Assembly (NCBI GenBank): GCA_003864495.1
Contig: ML133365.1
Span: forward strand, 2,611,856-2,675,855
Source: Nemopilema nomurai
Taxonomy: Eukaryota > Cnidaria > Scyphozoa > Rhizostomeae > Rhizostomatidae
Length of the DNA stretch: 64,000 bases
Reading direction: 5' to 3'
The translations under genes were made by a program, and so were the position numbers. Under the pieces are notes generated by a model. That model ran no database searches. It was not told where the DNA came from and saw nothing but the letters and a program-made list of their open reading frames with translations. The first letter of the stretch is position 1; each line of letters begins with the position of its first letter. Below, piece after piece: positions 49,501 through 61,710 of this stretch.

Positions 49501-49680
49501 GAGATCACAAGTCAGCTGTGGGTTGGACAGTGACCTAGTCGTGCTCATCCTCCCCCCGGCACCACGGCCCTTGTCGAGAATCGTTACTATAACGTCGTCT
49601 TGAAAAGCCCTTTTGAGCCTGCAGCCAGTTATGCATCCCGTAAGGCCAGCTCCAACTATTGTGATTCGATATGGTGACAT
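46600..49680 (-). CDS. RNLS: Renalase (FAD-dependent NAD(P)H isomer oxidase)
   Basis: Four exons, high to low: 49451-49680, 48631-48776, 48144-48491, 46600-46937, giving 353 residues (human about 340). An N-terminal Rossmann motif is present at residues 8-15 (IVGAGLTG), then GRGAGGRMSTT (38-48) and CDLGAQYI (59-66), the FAD/product-site block of renalase. The central region contains ARHYVAPSGMNSV, the FTIPVPQLLDLKG block and YSSRYALGLFYD. The C-terminal FAD closure is GGDSFSSSNFDGC at 322-334. Renalase oxidises 2- and 6-dihydro-NAD(P) isomers to the normal cofactor, releasing hydrogen peroxide. The N-terminus lacks a hydrophobic core beyond the Rossmann strand, so cytosolic action is likely. 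The last intron (46938-48143) contains a G-rich transposon-like segment. All key motifs appear intact. Confidence 0.95.
47150..47215 (+). mobile_element. G-rich transposon-like end in RNLS intron
   Basis: A seven-G run is followed by GCACTTGGCACACC and a six-G run before GTCAGTCCAGTATTTT. The style matches terminal segments of non-autonomous DNA transposons, but no opposite end was found. Confidence 0.3.
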
Positions 49681-51149
49681 CCCCTACGAAGAAGCTTTTC
49701 CGCTAGTCAACAAGCAGCTTGAAGAAATGAGATCGCGGCTTCGAAGTTCTTGCTGTTGTCGTTGTTGTTGCTATCCGATATCTTTTCAAGCATCACCTTG
49801 TCGGACATGGTACGCTATCTAGCAAATGCACACAACAGTGGGGAGTCGAGGTGTCGCGACGAAGGGGTGTGTTGGATGTGAGACCCCCCTCCACCCTGAA
49901 AAAAGCAACTGACAGCAAAAAACTTTAAATCTACATTTTTAATAACATTAATAGATTAGAAAGGCAATCACGGGAAAAATGAATGTTTTAAGGTTCTCAG
50001 AGCACTTTTTGAAACGAAAAATTTTCCCTGTCGCCCAGGTTTGGTGGCGGACATTTGAGAAATTTTCAATTACTTTTGGATTCTCGCTCTAAAATTAGTG
50101 CCACCACCCAACCCTGTTTTTCTCTAAATGTAGTGGTTCCGGCCCCTTCGCTAGCGATTTATATTTGGTAAGCTTTGCTAGAATGAAGCTTTGTACTGCA
50201 AAGAACTTGTTCGGTTTGTTAGAATATAGGCTACTGTCAAGCTTCAAGGTATATTACAAATTTAAATTGTTTCGGGTAATTATAAAGTTCCTTCTCGCTT
50301 ATTTTTTCATTTGATTCATTATGCTTGATTTACAGCTCTATCCACTGTATTTCAAAAGCAAATGTTGCAGTACATGCATCATGGATAGTTACAGTCTTCA
50401 AGGAATGTATTGAGAAAGTATTTGTCACAAATCATAATTTTATCGGAGAATTTCCGTATGTACAGTAAGGTTGCGTGCGATGCAGCATTTGGCGATCTCC
50501 ATCGTCCCGGAATCGCAGGCAATCATCATCTAATGGAAGCGGTTTGTTATGGTTCCCATGGCACGTGTTTGAAATACCCTTAAACTTTCCCCCGCCCCTT
50601 ACGGTAGTCTATACCCTGAGTATTATATATACTATAGTGAGTCTGGTACCCAGGGTAGGTAGTCTACTGTACATCAGTACTTGGCACGCTTGACTGCAGC
50701 ACCGTAAAAGAACGTAAGGAACAAATTGCTTGCGATGCCAGGACGATAGTATCGGTTGTTTCTCCCTTGGCAATTCACTGACTGTCTAAAATTTGATTTG
50801 ATTCTACTACCTAGTATCTAAGCAAAAGGTATTTCTGATAAAAACTATGCAAAGCATGGCTTAATAATGTAGTTAAAAGGAACAATAAATAAACATTCTT
50901 CTCAGACATGGCAAGTTCTAATGACGACACCCAAAGCCACGCCCTTTGTCAGCGAATTAAAAAAATTACACCCTCCCGACGGCCCTGGCCACCACTACAT
51001 AGCAACTAGGCTACTACAATCTACCAATGGGCGCATAATCTAATTGATATTTTCATTTAGCATATGTGTCAGCTGTCCTGACAATTTCGAAGCAAGATAT
51101 CTTCTGAAATAGTGAATCTGCATCTTCAACAGTTTTTTGCTATGCTTGG
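49681..51149. other. RNLS 5' flank, no other gene recognised
   Basis: Should include the RNLS promoter. No TATA box or initiator can be assigned with confidence. Open frames here have no recognisable similarity. Confidence 0.45.
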
Positions 51150-52170
51150 CGTTAAGTACTGTCCAGTACATCTCTAAAGCAATCAAATAATCTTCCAGAT
51201 TTGGCAAAGAGGACCGCTTCTAGTGCCTTCTGATGTGACCACCATTGCCTGGCTGAACCTCTTTGTGGTCTGTGTATTTGTCCAAGTTCTGCTCTTTTCT
51301 GGGAATCTTGCAGAATATCACTTCGCTTTCTTGATGTTGAAAAGAAATTATAGAGCTGCTCGGGGGTTCCAAATAAAATTTTTGCAGGTAACGATGATCT
51401 GAATTCCTCCATGATGACAAGGTTCAACACGTGGTCAAATGTCCAAATGAACAAGTACTGGGGCTTTCTTTCTGGATTATCGACTTTACACCATTGTACT
51501 TTCCTCTCATCATTGATGCACCATTATACAATTGTCCCACAGCATCACCTAAACTGATAAGGCTCTTGCTTAAGATACCTCTGAGGATCTGAACCAATCC
51601 CTTCGCAGATGAATCTCACATTTTTCATTGACGTACCGAATGATGACAGAAAGCTGGTCTTCGTGCCCAGAATCGGCCCATTGCAATATTGTAATAAACG
51701 CCACTCTTCAGTTCTTGAAAAATCGCTTGCTGGATTTGAGATCGTCATATTTTGATACCAATTCTGCTAGTGCAAAAAAGTTTCCTTTGTTTCACTTCTC
51801 TTCTGGTATATCCCTTCGATGGCTCCTAAATGGTAAACCCTGCTTGGCTAAACAAATTGTGATTTCTATTAACCGTTTTATAAATTCTCTTTTCTTTTCA
51901 GGTCTTTTCTTTCGCTCGGATTATATTTTCTTGGTCTGTTCTGACAATTGCTGACTAATGCATACTTTTGCATAAAAGTTAATAAGATCTATAGATGAAT
52001 CGATGCGAGACTGTGATTTCTCGTGAATGTCAAACTTCCCTAGAACATCTTTCCGGTTTGCGTGAATGCCTTCTCTCTATTGCCTTTACCAAAAACATAC
52101 AGAATGACAGAACACTGTGTTTGATCTTTGACGGCGAATAAGACGTCCAATTTCAGCTCTTCCAAAAAAC
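51150..52170 (-). pseudogene. hAT transposase pseudogene (ZMYM1-like, frameshifted)
   Basis: Read from high to low, broken frames give successive blocks of a ZMYM1-like hAT transposase. A TTF-type zinc-finger remnant lies around 52020-52140. AKQGLPFRSHR with a ...PEEK-x-NKGNFFALAELVSKYDD stretch lies around 51740-51860. GASMMRGKYNGVKSIIQKE lies around 51450-51530, then FDHVLNLVI and LYNFFSTSRKRSDIL down to 51160. At least three frame changes and several stops separate them. Clear terminal repeats were not found. It belongs to the same broad family as the deleted element at 37493-38647 but is much more decayed. Confidence 0.8.
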
Positions 52171-53090
52171 AACATCAAGACATAGCTATGATACACGGCA
52201 AGCTGCAAAACAAAAATCCTACGTATTCCGCGCTAATGGTTTGAACGCTTGCAAAATCCCCAATAAAGGTTTTAGGTAAATTTTGAAGGTAAAATTATCT
52301 GGGCAAAATGGAGTAACTCTGATTGTCTGATGAAATATATGATTTTCGGGCTGGACATAGCTAGAATTTTTGCTGATTTGCTTCTTTTTCAAATTTTTTT
52401 CGGATAGATTAGATATCAGGTGAGATCTCTGATTTCCGCAAAATCATTCAATCAAAGCACTCATGTGTTTGTAGTGTCATCTAGCATGAAATGTTATATG
52501 CGGGAGAAATTGCCTTGTTAGTTTGATATGCAAGTTGAAGTATTTATTCAAATTTTTCGAAAGGGAACGATACCATGGCTCCCCGTAGATCAGCCACTGG
52601 CCACAGTTCGATTACTGTCGCTAGTAGCATCTACCATGGCTCCGTCACGCTTTTTTAGGATTTTTATGACTTCATCCATTTCATCAAATTACTTAGGATT
52701 AGGATTCGTTTTACGCAGTTTACGTAAATCTCATGTTATTCAGTTCCTGTTATTCTTATATTTGACCGGTTGGCTTCTGTTAGTTCTCTAACATATTCCG
52801 TAACATTTTCGTTATCCTTCGATTATCGCCACGCGATCAACTGAAAAGCTGCCTTGTAACAGCTCTGGTACCGAAACAGTTAGCCTCCTCTTCGGAAGCA
52901 TCCGCCCCCTGGCTGAACTCTTCTGACGCCACCCCTGTTCCAAAAACTTCTCCAAAATTGGCTTCTGCAAAAATACTTATAAAACCCAAATGCACTTACT
53001 TTAAACCAACCCCAATATCTCATTCTTCGATTTCTAAACTTAAAACGTACAGAACTCTCGTATCACCCCCCGTCAGTTTATTTTCTTGTT
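52171..53090. other. Unassigned stretch between hAT remnant and LINE tail
   Basis: May include the 5' part of the LINE 3' UTR and the 5' end of the hAT element. Pyrimidine-rich from 52900. No coding segment recognised. Confidence 0.4.
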
Positions 53091-53483
53091 CTCTCCTCTT
53101 GCCCCTTTGTATTTTGTTCTTTTTTTCTTAATATTTGTATCTTAATCGTTTCTATTCTTCCTCTTCTTCTTCTTCTTTGTTAAATGATAAATTAAAATTT
53201 ATAATCAAAATCGATAATTCAAATTTATAATCAAAATTGTTAGTAATTAGTTTCTACTTGTAATTAATTTTTACTTGTTTCATTGTTACTGTTATACTGT
53301 ACGGTTAACTATTACCATCTTAGGGCGCTAGGCTCGAAAACCGTTTCGGTTCCTCCCAGCGTCCTAGGCAACTTATTTTGTTATTAGCTAAAATAAATGT
53401 CATATATTCTGTATTAACTACTATAATAATCAATTTAGAGTCCTGTAATTAGTTGCTGAATACCAATGAATTTGAATTTGAAT
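53091..53483 (+). mobile_element. 3' end of a LINE retrotransposon
   Basis: A pyrimidine-rich segment (CTTCTTCTTCTTC near 53163) leads into AT-rich sequence. A stable stem-loop follows at 53321-53366 (TAGGGCGCT pairing with AGCGTCCTA, inner AACCG/CGGTT). The end is a short tandem tail, GAATTTGAATTTGAAT. A conserved 3' hairpin plus a short repeated tail marks CR1/L2-like LINEs whose reverse transcriptase recognises the RNA 3' end. The tail abuts copy B of an interspersed repeat, which fixes the insertion point. No reverse-transcriptase segment was seen, so the copy is 5'-truncated. Confidence 0.6.
53321..53366 (+). repeat. Stem-loop in LINE 3' region
   Basis: A nine-pair outer stem (one G-U) and a five-pair inner stem AACCG-TTT-CGGTT. 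Confidence 0.8.
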
Positions 53484-53950
53484 GTGGTACTTTTTATCTT
53501 TTCTTCTCTGGCAAGAAAAATACTAAAACAATTTAAAAAATGATTAAGACAAATCTTAAACATGCAAATCTAATAGGATAAAAATGTTTAAGATACTTCG
53601 TGAAACATACGTCAAGTTGAGCAATAATTCGAGAACTTATAAGTGTGCCGATTTTACGTTCAATATGCCAATCTATGCATATTTTTCCAGTTTAATGATC
53701 TATGCCAACTTGTTCAATGCATCATAAAGATGAATTATGTTGTTAACCGTTGTTGTTATATTGTAATAAAATCATGAGCCGTCACAGCAATGCTATCTAA
53801 CTAAAAATGAAATGGGAGAAGCTTACAAAAGACTTGTAAATGTTTATTGAACGTTTGCAAAATTTATAGAGTATCTTTAGAAAATCCTCAAAATCCGGAA
53901 ATCTCTGCCAATTCTAATGAAAATCCGAAAAGCCCCATGAAGTTTTAAAT
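53484..53950 (+). repeat. Interspersed repeat, copy B
   Basis: Diverged copy of the block at 2861-3300, starting at the same GTGGTACTTTTTATC word directly after the LINE tail. The right boundary is approximate. Confidence 0.7.
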
Positions 53951-54857
53951 AATTTTTAAAATTGCACAATTTATCACATAAAGAAATGATTTATGATGAA
54001 AAAATTGTCTCGTTGTTATATATTAATGAGTTGGGATGGCGCTTATCGTTGTCAGCTTTGCAAATTCCTTGCGATTTGGTTTTTTTGACAGTCACATTTA
54101 CTGTATAGTCATTGTTTGATTCTGGCAAAGTACAAACATTCATGTTTGTTTGTTTCAAGAAGTTGTTTATTTCGTGCTTATTTTGGTTTCCCATTATTAG
54201 GGATTCCCTCTTTTAAAGATTCTCCTTCTAGAATTCGCCATGTTCGTTAAGTAAACACAAAAAGTTTTATATAGGACTGATGTTTATCTACCATTCTATT
54301 TTTACCGAAATTCTGACAGAGCACTTATATTTCCGAAAATCTGAAAAATTGAGGCCACGGCCAAGACTCAGAGAATTCTCGGAAATCTTTAGGGGGACGA
54401 GGCTTGAGCAGGAGCCTCCTGATGGCAGATCCTATGTTTTCGCAAATGCTACAAATTCAAGAATTAGCCCTTAAAAGCCTATTAATTAGATAGTTTTTTA
54501 GATGAGGGCATGTCTTTAGGGGCCTATTTTCTTTCCCTAGCGTCTGCCAAAAGAATTCCCCCCTCTCCCCCCCCTTTCAAAGAACGCCCACTCACCTCAA
54601 ACATTGCAGTTGGGCCCCCTTGTATTATTATTGTATTGGGCAACTACATGATGAATGATACACGAGAAGAATGACCCATGAGGGTGAAAAGCTGCCAATC
54701 TTGCCTCATTATGCTACCAAGGCACTCTAAGACGACATTAATGTTGCCCTTTCCTCAGACGTTGTATAATGCGTCATAGCTGGTTATGGGTCACTCTCAC
54801 TGTAAGAATTGCTCTTATGCGAGATACATCTAAATGCTCCGGGTTCTATCAACTCAC
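53951..54857. other. Gene-free stretch downstream of the glucosidase-II-beta-like gene
   Basis: C-rich run near 54560-54575. No gene recognised. Confidence 0.45.
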
Positions 54858-54863
54858 TTTATT
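54858..54863 (-). terminator. Poly(A) signal of glucosidase-II-beta-like gene
   Basis: AATAAA on the minus strand, 131 bp after the stop codon. Confidence 0.5.
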
Positions 54864-54993
54864 TCATAGAGTATACGATTATGAAAATGGAAATTAACTC
54901 GAAATTTTACTCCAAAACAACCATTGCATCATTTACTCCAAATAAATCAAGGTAAAAAGCCACCGAATTTTGTCCTTTTGCAAAATGATTCCA

Positions 54994-57628
54994 TTAGCTG
55001 CACACATTTTCACATGGCGCATATTGCATCACAGCCTTTTCAGGTAAAACAAATCCAATTGGCCTGTTCCTGCGCCACTCGTCACTGCCATCACAACAAT
55101 CACAAATTCCATCATTAACACGTGAAGACAAGATGTATGTGTGCTCTTGTTTGCAGAAAAACCTACAAAAGGTTCCTTGAATGAAAAATCTAAATTCAAA
55201 TAAGATAGCAGGCAATCATATTCATAAAAGCATGTAAGATTGTCACTTAAGTGTGCTTTGAGAGGTATAACCTGACCCCAACCAGGAGAAAGACCTTTTT
55301 TAAGGGGCTAACATTAACTTGATTAATGCTTGATTAATTTATAAAATCATTTAAAATTTCTAAAATACAAAAATGATTATTTGGGAGCCTTCTTGTCTTT
55401 CAGATGACTCAATCTAAAATAATGACAAGAGATAATGTTGTCAAAAACTAGGAAACTTAGAGATTTGTGTGTGAATAAGGCTTCTACCATGTTTTTCGAA
55501 CAGCTTAACAGTGAGCTTCCTACCAGGAGGAAGTTTCAGTGGCTACAATCACTACAATGATGTGCAGGGGTTGTCAGCCTGTCAGAGACCAAGAGCCACA
55601 TTTTTTCATGTGCTGCTGCAAAGAGCCACACCAAGCCCAGGTACATTTACACAACAATCATCTGTCTTAAATGATCAGCTATGTTCTTAATCACTTAATC
55701 ATTATATTGTAAAACTCATTTTCATCACAAGAGTTTCTAGTTTTTTGCAATGTTCCAAGCCAGTTGATATGATATATGCATTGTGAACTCTGAAAAAAGT
55801 TATGAAAAGTGGCTTTATGAAGAAAATGGAGATTCTTTCAACATGAAAATTGAGAAGCAATGTGTGTATTATGGAGAGAGCAGTCGCTACTGGCCTTTAA
55901 TGGCTGCAAAAAACCAGGTGGTGGCACAAAAATGCTGCCTCATAGAACAGGCAAGTGATTTGCTTTGGGTACTTTGCAAACAGACTCTTTTGGGGATACC
56001 TAGTGATATTCCATGTAGAGACAAAAGGAAAATACTCTTTCCTAGAGGTCTATGTTTTGGGGAGTACATTGTGGAATTTGTAAACATTAATTTATATATT
56101 TCAATTTATTTCAACAATTTATCTGGCAGCTCACTCAAGGTGTGTGAAGATAGCATAGAGCCCCAAGGGTCTGTGGTTCAGTTCCTGGCATGACCAAACT
56201 TTCACACAGAGTAAGGAGAGCCGCTAGCTTTCTGTAATTCCAGGCATAAGGAATCACAAGCTGTGGTAACATTGAGAGGAAGGATAAGGATATGGCTTGA
56301 TTAGCATAAAGCTTCTCAGTGCCCTATAAACTATCTTCAGATGCTAGGTAGAAACAGATGATGCTAGATACTGAAAAAAATACTAAGGCATCAAAATCAC
56401 AATTAGCTTACCCCTACTAGTGTTTTAGAAGTTGATAAGTTGAATCTGATCATGAAATCTGATAAGTTGATAAAAAATTACTTTGTTTCATGGCTGCATG
56501 ATATTTTGGGAAAGAATAATAATCAAATATACAAATTTAATGCAAAGAAATTCTGTGAAACAGACCTGCCATTAGGACATGCAGATGTTCCAGGTTCATC
56601 ACTACCATCATTACAATCACAATAATTGTCATTTATGCATGAGTGTGGAAAAATTTGTTTGCCATCCAAACATCTAAACATTCCATCGTGCTTGGTATAG
56701 TGCATAATCACATCTTGACCAACACCATGCAACTCTTTAATTGAGGAAAGTGATTAATCATTACTTTGACTTGACAAGGTTTAGGAAAAATTGAGTTTGA
56801 AGCATTGAGCATTAAAAAGAGTTCTAAACACACTTCTGACTTCTTATGATTTTATTCTCTTTTGAGATCAATTGTCTGTTTGCGATTTATTGGCTGTTTG
56901 GGATTTATTGTCTGCTTGGGAGCCCCTGAAGCAAAGTTCAATGTTTATCTTTTACAACCATGTTTGAAATAATCACCACAGTTCTTGAGACAAAAAATAC
57001 ATTTAAGTTCAATTCCTATTCTGCGTTACTTGTTGAAAATCCTCTCACAACTTTAAAAATGCCTTTGAGACTATTGTAGCAATCTAGCTATGGTTATGGT
57101 GAATGCCTTAAACTGATACAAAAAATCTATATTGAAATATATATATATATGCTAGCAATATACAGAATAGATTCTAGAAAAATTATATTGGATCTGCTGC
57201 AATTTCAAAAGAACATGCAAGACCACACATTCAAAAGCTTTCTTTAAAATGTCCCTACCATCTATGGCTTTGCTTCTTCTGATGCCCCGCAACCCTTTAA
57301 GCTTCATATTTGATTTGCTACTTGGTGTGCTTGTAGTAGGTGCATGCTTTTCAATCTCGACTACATTAGCCAATTTCTCTAAAGCCTTTTTCTTTGCATA
57401 GTCGTGCAGCTCCTTTCCTCTATCAACCACTACTTGATTAACTATGTCTATCAAATTTTTCTGTGTCTTTATTGATGAATCCTCAGTTTCAACTTCAACA
57501 TCTGGAAATCTGGAAAACTGAGGATGAAAATCTGTATGCAGTCGAAAGCCAATTAGTAATGAAACGGCAAATGAAACACATATAAGAATAATAACGACCT
57601 TTCTCATACGATACTGTAGCCTTTTCAT
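54994..57628 (-). CDS. Membrane-anchored glucosidase II beta-like (PRKCSH-like) protein
   Basis: Three exons, high to low: 57259-57628, 56566-56734, 54994-55162, joined in frame to 235 residues. Residues 1-10 are basic ([10 protein letters not shown]), then a hydrophobic segment at 11-28 forms a signal anchor, giving a type II topology with the bulk in the ER or Golgi lumen. Residues about 60-95 are a charged helix. The region 124-235 matches the N-terminal domain of glucosidase II beta: two LDL-receptor-A-like calcium modules, [20 protein letters not shown] (158-177) and [15 protein letters not shown] (194-208), with a closing Cys pair near the end. The EF-hand, coiled-coil and mannose-6-phosphate-receptor-homology domains of the real beta subunit are missing; translation stops after the second module. 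It is therefore a short paralogue type, not PRKCSH itself. In PRKCSH this domain binds the catalytic alpha subunit, so an ER quality-control role is possible but inferred. Confidence 0.85.
55565..55660 (+). mobile_element. hAT-like MITE left end in intron
   Basis: CAGGGGTTGTCAGCCTG is followed by repeated AGAGCCACA words (55607, 55622), a style common in hAT non-autonomous elements. The right terminus was not located. Confidence 0.4.
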
Positions 57629-60600
57629 TACATTGAAGCAGATAAGTTGCAATTTGGGAACTGTTCTTTCATGAAAGGTGGTCGAGAGTTGTCACAAACA
57701 GAAAATGGTTGACAACAATGCTGACAAGCGAGAGCGAGGCCAAGGGGGAGCACCCGCTGATTCAAAGCCTTTAGGTCAGTAGGACACCAAATAAGTAATA
57801 ATAAATACTGAATCATGTTTAGAATTAGTGGCCTGTAACAATTTATCTACAGAAGAAGAATTCTTTGCAATAAGGCCTATGAGTTTGATCTTTGGAAAGC
57901 TCCAACCAGACAAAGGACGTGATATACACCTCCAAGCTTGAAACTCTATTCACAAATTACATTTTTCTTATTCATTACCTTACGTTTAGTCTCTCCCATT
58001 CTACATTTAATATCAATATCTAACCTCCAAGCCGACGCCATCTTTTTGCACATCAATAATTGCCGCATTACCTACTTGGGTCAGTTGAACGCATACGATC
58101 TCTTGATACGATCTCTTGATACGATTTCTTGATTCATAGCAGCTTCAATGCTTCCTTGGCGCATCTGCCAATGACATAGTCAAATTTTGCACATGCAAAA
58201 ATCATGCATCATTAGCACCATTGGTTTCTAACTAAACTTTATATCCTTTCCACGATGAGTTTCTTACACCGATTTAACATCACCATTTATGAAATTTATG
58301 TCTTAAGAGCTTCTTTTACAAGGAAAGCATTGTTCAATGGTCGTATGTTGATCATTTGAGGGAGCTACTGAAGAGCTATCTACAAAATTAACTTGTCAAG
58401 GTTTCAGGAAACTATTCCCTTTGTATTCGGTGACATATTAAGTGTACAATCCCGTGTAATTGTCTATTTATGATATATGCCTTGCATCCATTTTCATATA
58501 ATTCCCTCCCTTTTGAACAGTCTGGCACATACTTGCTTTTACTATCATTGAGTACCTCAAGTGCCAGGATTTCAAGCTGCAATTACACTACCCTGGGCAC
58601 CAGACCCACTATGTACTGGTACATATCGCATTCGCTGCACCGTATCGGATTGGCTTCACCCAGTACCTTTGTGCTGTTCTCGTGTTCAATCCTTTCCTCT
58701 TTAGTTTTAACTTCTTCGTTGACATGGACAGTATTCTTTCCCGCCTCCGTCTTCTTAAAGATAAGTTATATCTTGAAAAAAATCCATGAGGTGTCTCCTT
58801 ATTTGAAAAATGTGTGCAAGACTAATTACTGTTGTAGAGGAAAATTTTCTTGTATCAGCATCTATTTTGCCTTCTTTGAAATCACAATTTGTTGGAAAAC
58901 GCGTCAAACGTAGGTTTGAAGCCACAAGAATTGTAACTGAGGTTGCGGAGAATTCAAGCGTTTGCGTTAACATAAAAATTGCTGACCGGAACATGCAAAG
59001 AAAGTTATGTGTGACACAACCCCAACCTTCCCCCCGCAACCAAGAAGGTCTGCATCGTAGTATCGTTGTGACGTCACAACTAACATTGTATATCATAAAC
59101 CCAGTCGGCGAGAGAAGATGTATTCAGGACATTTTTGACACGACTTGCATCAAAGAGACGGTGTGCATATGCCTAGAGACATTTCCCGGTCTCACTATTT
59201 GCGGTAACCGTTGTAGCTACGTCCCTCATTATTGAAAAAATGTGTGGAGCAGTTGGAGAAACAATTCTCTTTTAAAAATAAATCCATTTAAAGTGGTAGC
59301 TACCTTTAGTGGATTTTAGAACGTCTGAATCTCTTGGTAAATGACCATATTCCCATGGGTGCAAGCTTTCCAACTGGTGGCCCCAATAAACGTCGTCGGA
59401 AATTCCATTTGATTCAAATTCACTTGCATTTTTGGCAACCTTCCTTTGATGCTGGTAGGTGGTTGTGCTATAAAAAGGCGCTATTTCGCTATATTAAAGA
59501 AAAACATTCAACTTTTGCATACATACAGTATTGGTATATCGGCACCCTCTTATCAAACATGCACCCAAAGAATCATGTAAGCAAGAATCAATTTAATGTT
59601 TGAAACGATGTTTGCAAAGTTGCTGGAAAAATTAGCTTTGTAACGAACCATGTCACAATGAAAACGATGCGTGTTCAACACTGTATGCAAGGCATCCATA
59701 ACCAAGGCTGTCGTTCGATAAGCTTCACGCTCCAATTGAAGCCCAAGTAGGGACATGTTCTGCTGTAGGATTCAGGCCTTATTTTAAGGAAATTTTATCA
59801 CTGCACGATCAGGGTTGTTTCATGAAAAGATTACCTCTAGAGGTAGGCTCTGCAAGGTGCGTGGCAGAGGCAGGCATGCAATAACCGGGATCTTGGGAGC
59901 ACTGTAAGCAACCCAGCGGGTTCAGGGGGCAGAGCAGAGAGCCCCCGGAAACTCATGAGATTTTGCCATCTCTGAGGCCTTAGAATTGCTTAAGTTCCTG
60001 AAAATTCTCTTTAGTAAAATGCCCAGTAGTAAATTATTTCATTACAGAGCAAGACAGTAGAATAAGAGACACCCCGAAAGCTAAAAGGCAGGAATGGTAT
60101 AGAAAAGTATTTTGGAGCAGTGAAATGATAGAAGAAAGGGAGAGAACAGACGCAGAAAAGGATATGAGAAAGCGTTTTTAAAACAAAGTAACTGTGAACT
60201 GTTATACACCAGAAATTTTCGATTTGTTTGCTTCGCTTTTCATATTATTACCGTTAATCTCTGTGTGTTTTTCTGTTTCAACTAATTTATCACTGCACAA
60301 TTTTCCATTTATCACTGCACATTTTGGATTTATCACTGCACAAATTGGTTAGGATTGAAATAAGGCCTGATAGGATTACCCTTCTAGCCCACTTACATCT
60401 TCATATTCCAATCCTCATAAAATCTTTTGTGCATACGAAAACAGAGTGGACGCTCGCTATAGTATAAAACAAGTGTTGTATTTCAAAAGAAAGATTTAGC
60501 ATCGATCTCTCTCTCGAATCAACAGGAGCCGAGACTCTCCTTTTTGTCTACATACTAAACATTGATGAATCCAAGAAAGACTACTGCGAAGCCAATCCAA

Positions 60601-61548
60601 TATAGGGTGCAAAGCTTTAGGGAAACTTTGTATTAGGTTTAACCGTTTTGGCATCTGCATCCCTTTGCAATGACCTTTTTACATTTTAAAGCTTTGCTTA
60701 TTTGAATTGTCCCGCATGCTGTATTCAGCAATCGAAATATGATTGGGCTCTATATCCGACAACCTGCTCAAATGTGAATTGTAAACTTTTTCTCAAAGCC
60801 CAAATAAAATTTCGCATTCAGGGTGTATCAAATGCAAAGCATACCCGATGGGATAATATGTTGGCTTGGACCCAGTCCTCTTCCCGGTTGACAACGCCTT
60901 CTTTTTTCATCCATATTACACTTGCCCACAATAGTTTAGGTGTTACTGTTGGTTTAACGCTCGTGAGAGTTATGTTTACTTGATTTGTAAATACATCTCC
61001 TCAATTATGATAAAAAGAGACAGCGTCAATTAGTGGTCTCTAGTTCAGAGTCTTGTCTCAGCACCTTTTCCTATGGGGACTTTTTAAAAGGCACGCCTAT
61101 CTAAAACAGAGCCAATCAGAATCCAGAAAGAGATATCACCTTCCTCCTACTGCAATTGCCATAACTCGAACTTCCTTAATTACCAACTGAAAAAGAAATT
61201 TTCTTTACAATTACTTTCATTGCTTATAGTAAAAATTACTAATGAACTTTCCTCAAATACGGAATTAACAGACAAAGCTTTCCCCCGGCTCCCAGCCCTG
61301 GAGCCGTCGAATCATTTCTGGGCTCTGAGGCCAGGTATAGCCATATTGAAGATTGATAAACAACGCAAGTTGCTGAAGATCGTGCCTGGTAATCAATGGT
61401 CACTGATGCATTGCCTCGATGTTTCTGCATGCGAATGACGCGGTCCCTTCCGAATTGTCACACCTCCTGAACGAAAACGATGCGTGCATAGAAGTACACC
61501 TCAATGATTACACTACACATTCACGCCATTCCTGCTCTAAATAGTTAA
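57629..61548. other. Gene-poor stretch, no gene proven
   Basis: Open frames of 113-147 codons occur on both strands at 58470-59235 but overlap each other and match no family I know. A 13-bp repeat (CGATCTCTTGATA x3) lies at 58096-58134. A unit of about 22 bp containing TTTATCACTGCAC is repeated three times at 60285-60349, with a further isolated copy at 59787. A CAGGGGGCAGAGC / GAGCCCCCGG hairpin-like segment lies near 59925-59950. Confidence 0.4.
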
Positions 61549-61710
61549 GGCCCCTTTTACACGGGAACGGATCCGCATAGATCCGTACCCAAACTGGCTA
61601 CGATAGGCCTTGCGTTTACACGGGCAAGGTAGTGTGCATCGTACCCATATCGTACCTATAAAGTCCGGATCTTTTGGATCCGTTCCTTTTTCTCTCGTGT
61701 AAACGGGGCC
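61549..61710. mobile_element. 162-bp MITE, PIF/Harbinger-like
   Basis: The left end is GGCCCCTTTTACACGGG and the inverted right end is GGCCCCGTTTACACGAG. Each end carries an inner GGAACGGATCC word. The element is flanked on both sides by TAA, matching the 3-bp TWA target duplication of PIF/Harbinger transposons. It is non-coding. Confidence 0.75.

Noticed and set aside
55783..56193. 136-codon + strand frame within the glucosidase-II-beta-like gene
   Set aside because: Begins with GTG, lies antisense in an intron, shows no family resemblance and follows a transposon end.
58470..59235. Overlapping open frames of 113-147 codons on both strands
   Set aside because: They overlap one another antisense and match nothing recognisable; no consistent splice structure was found.
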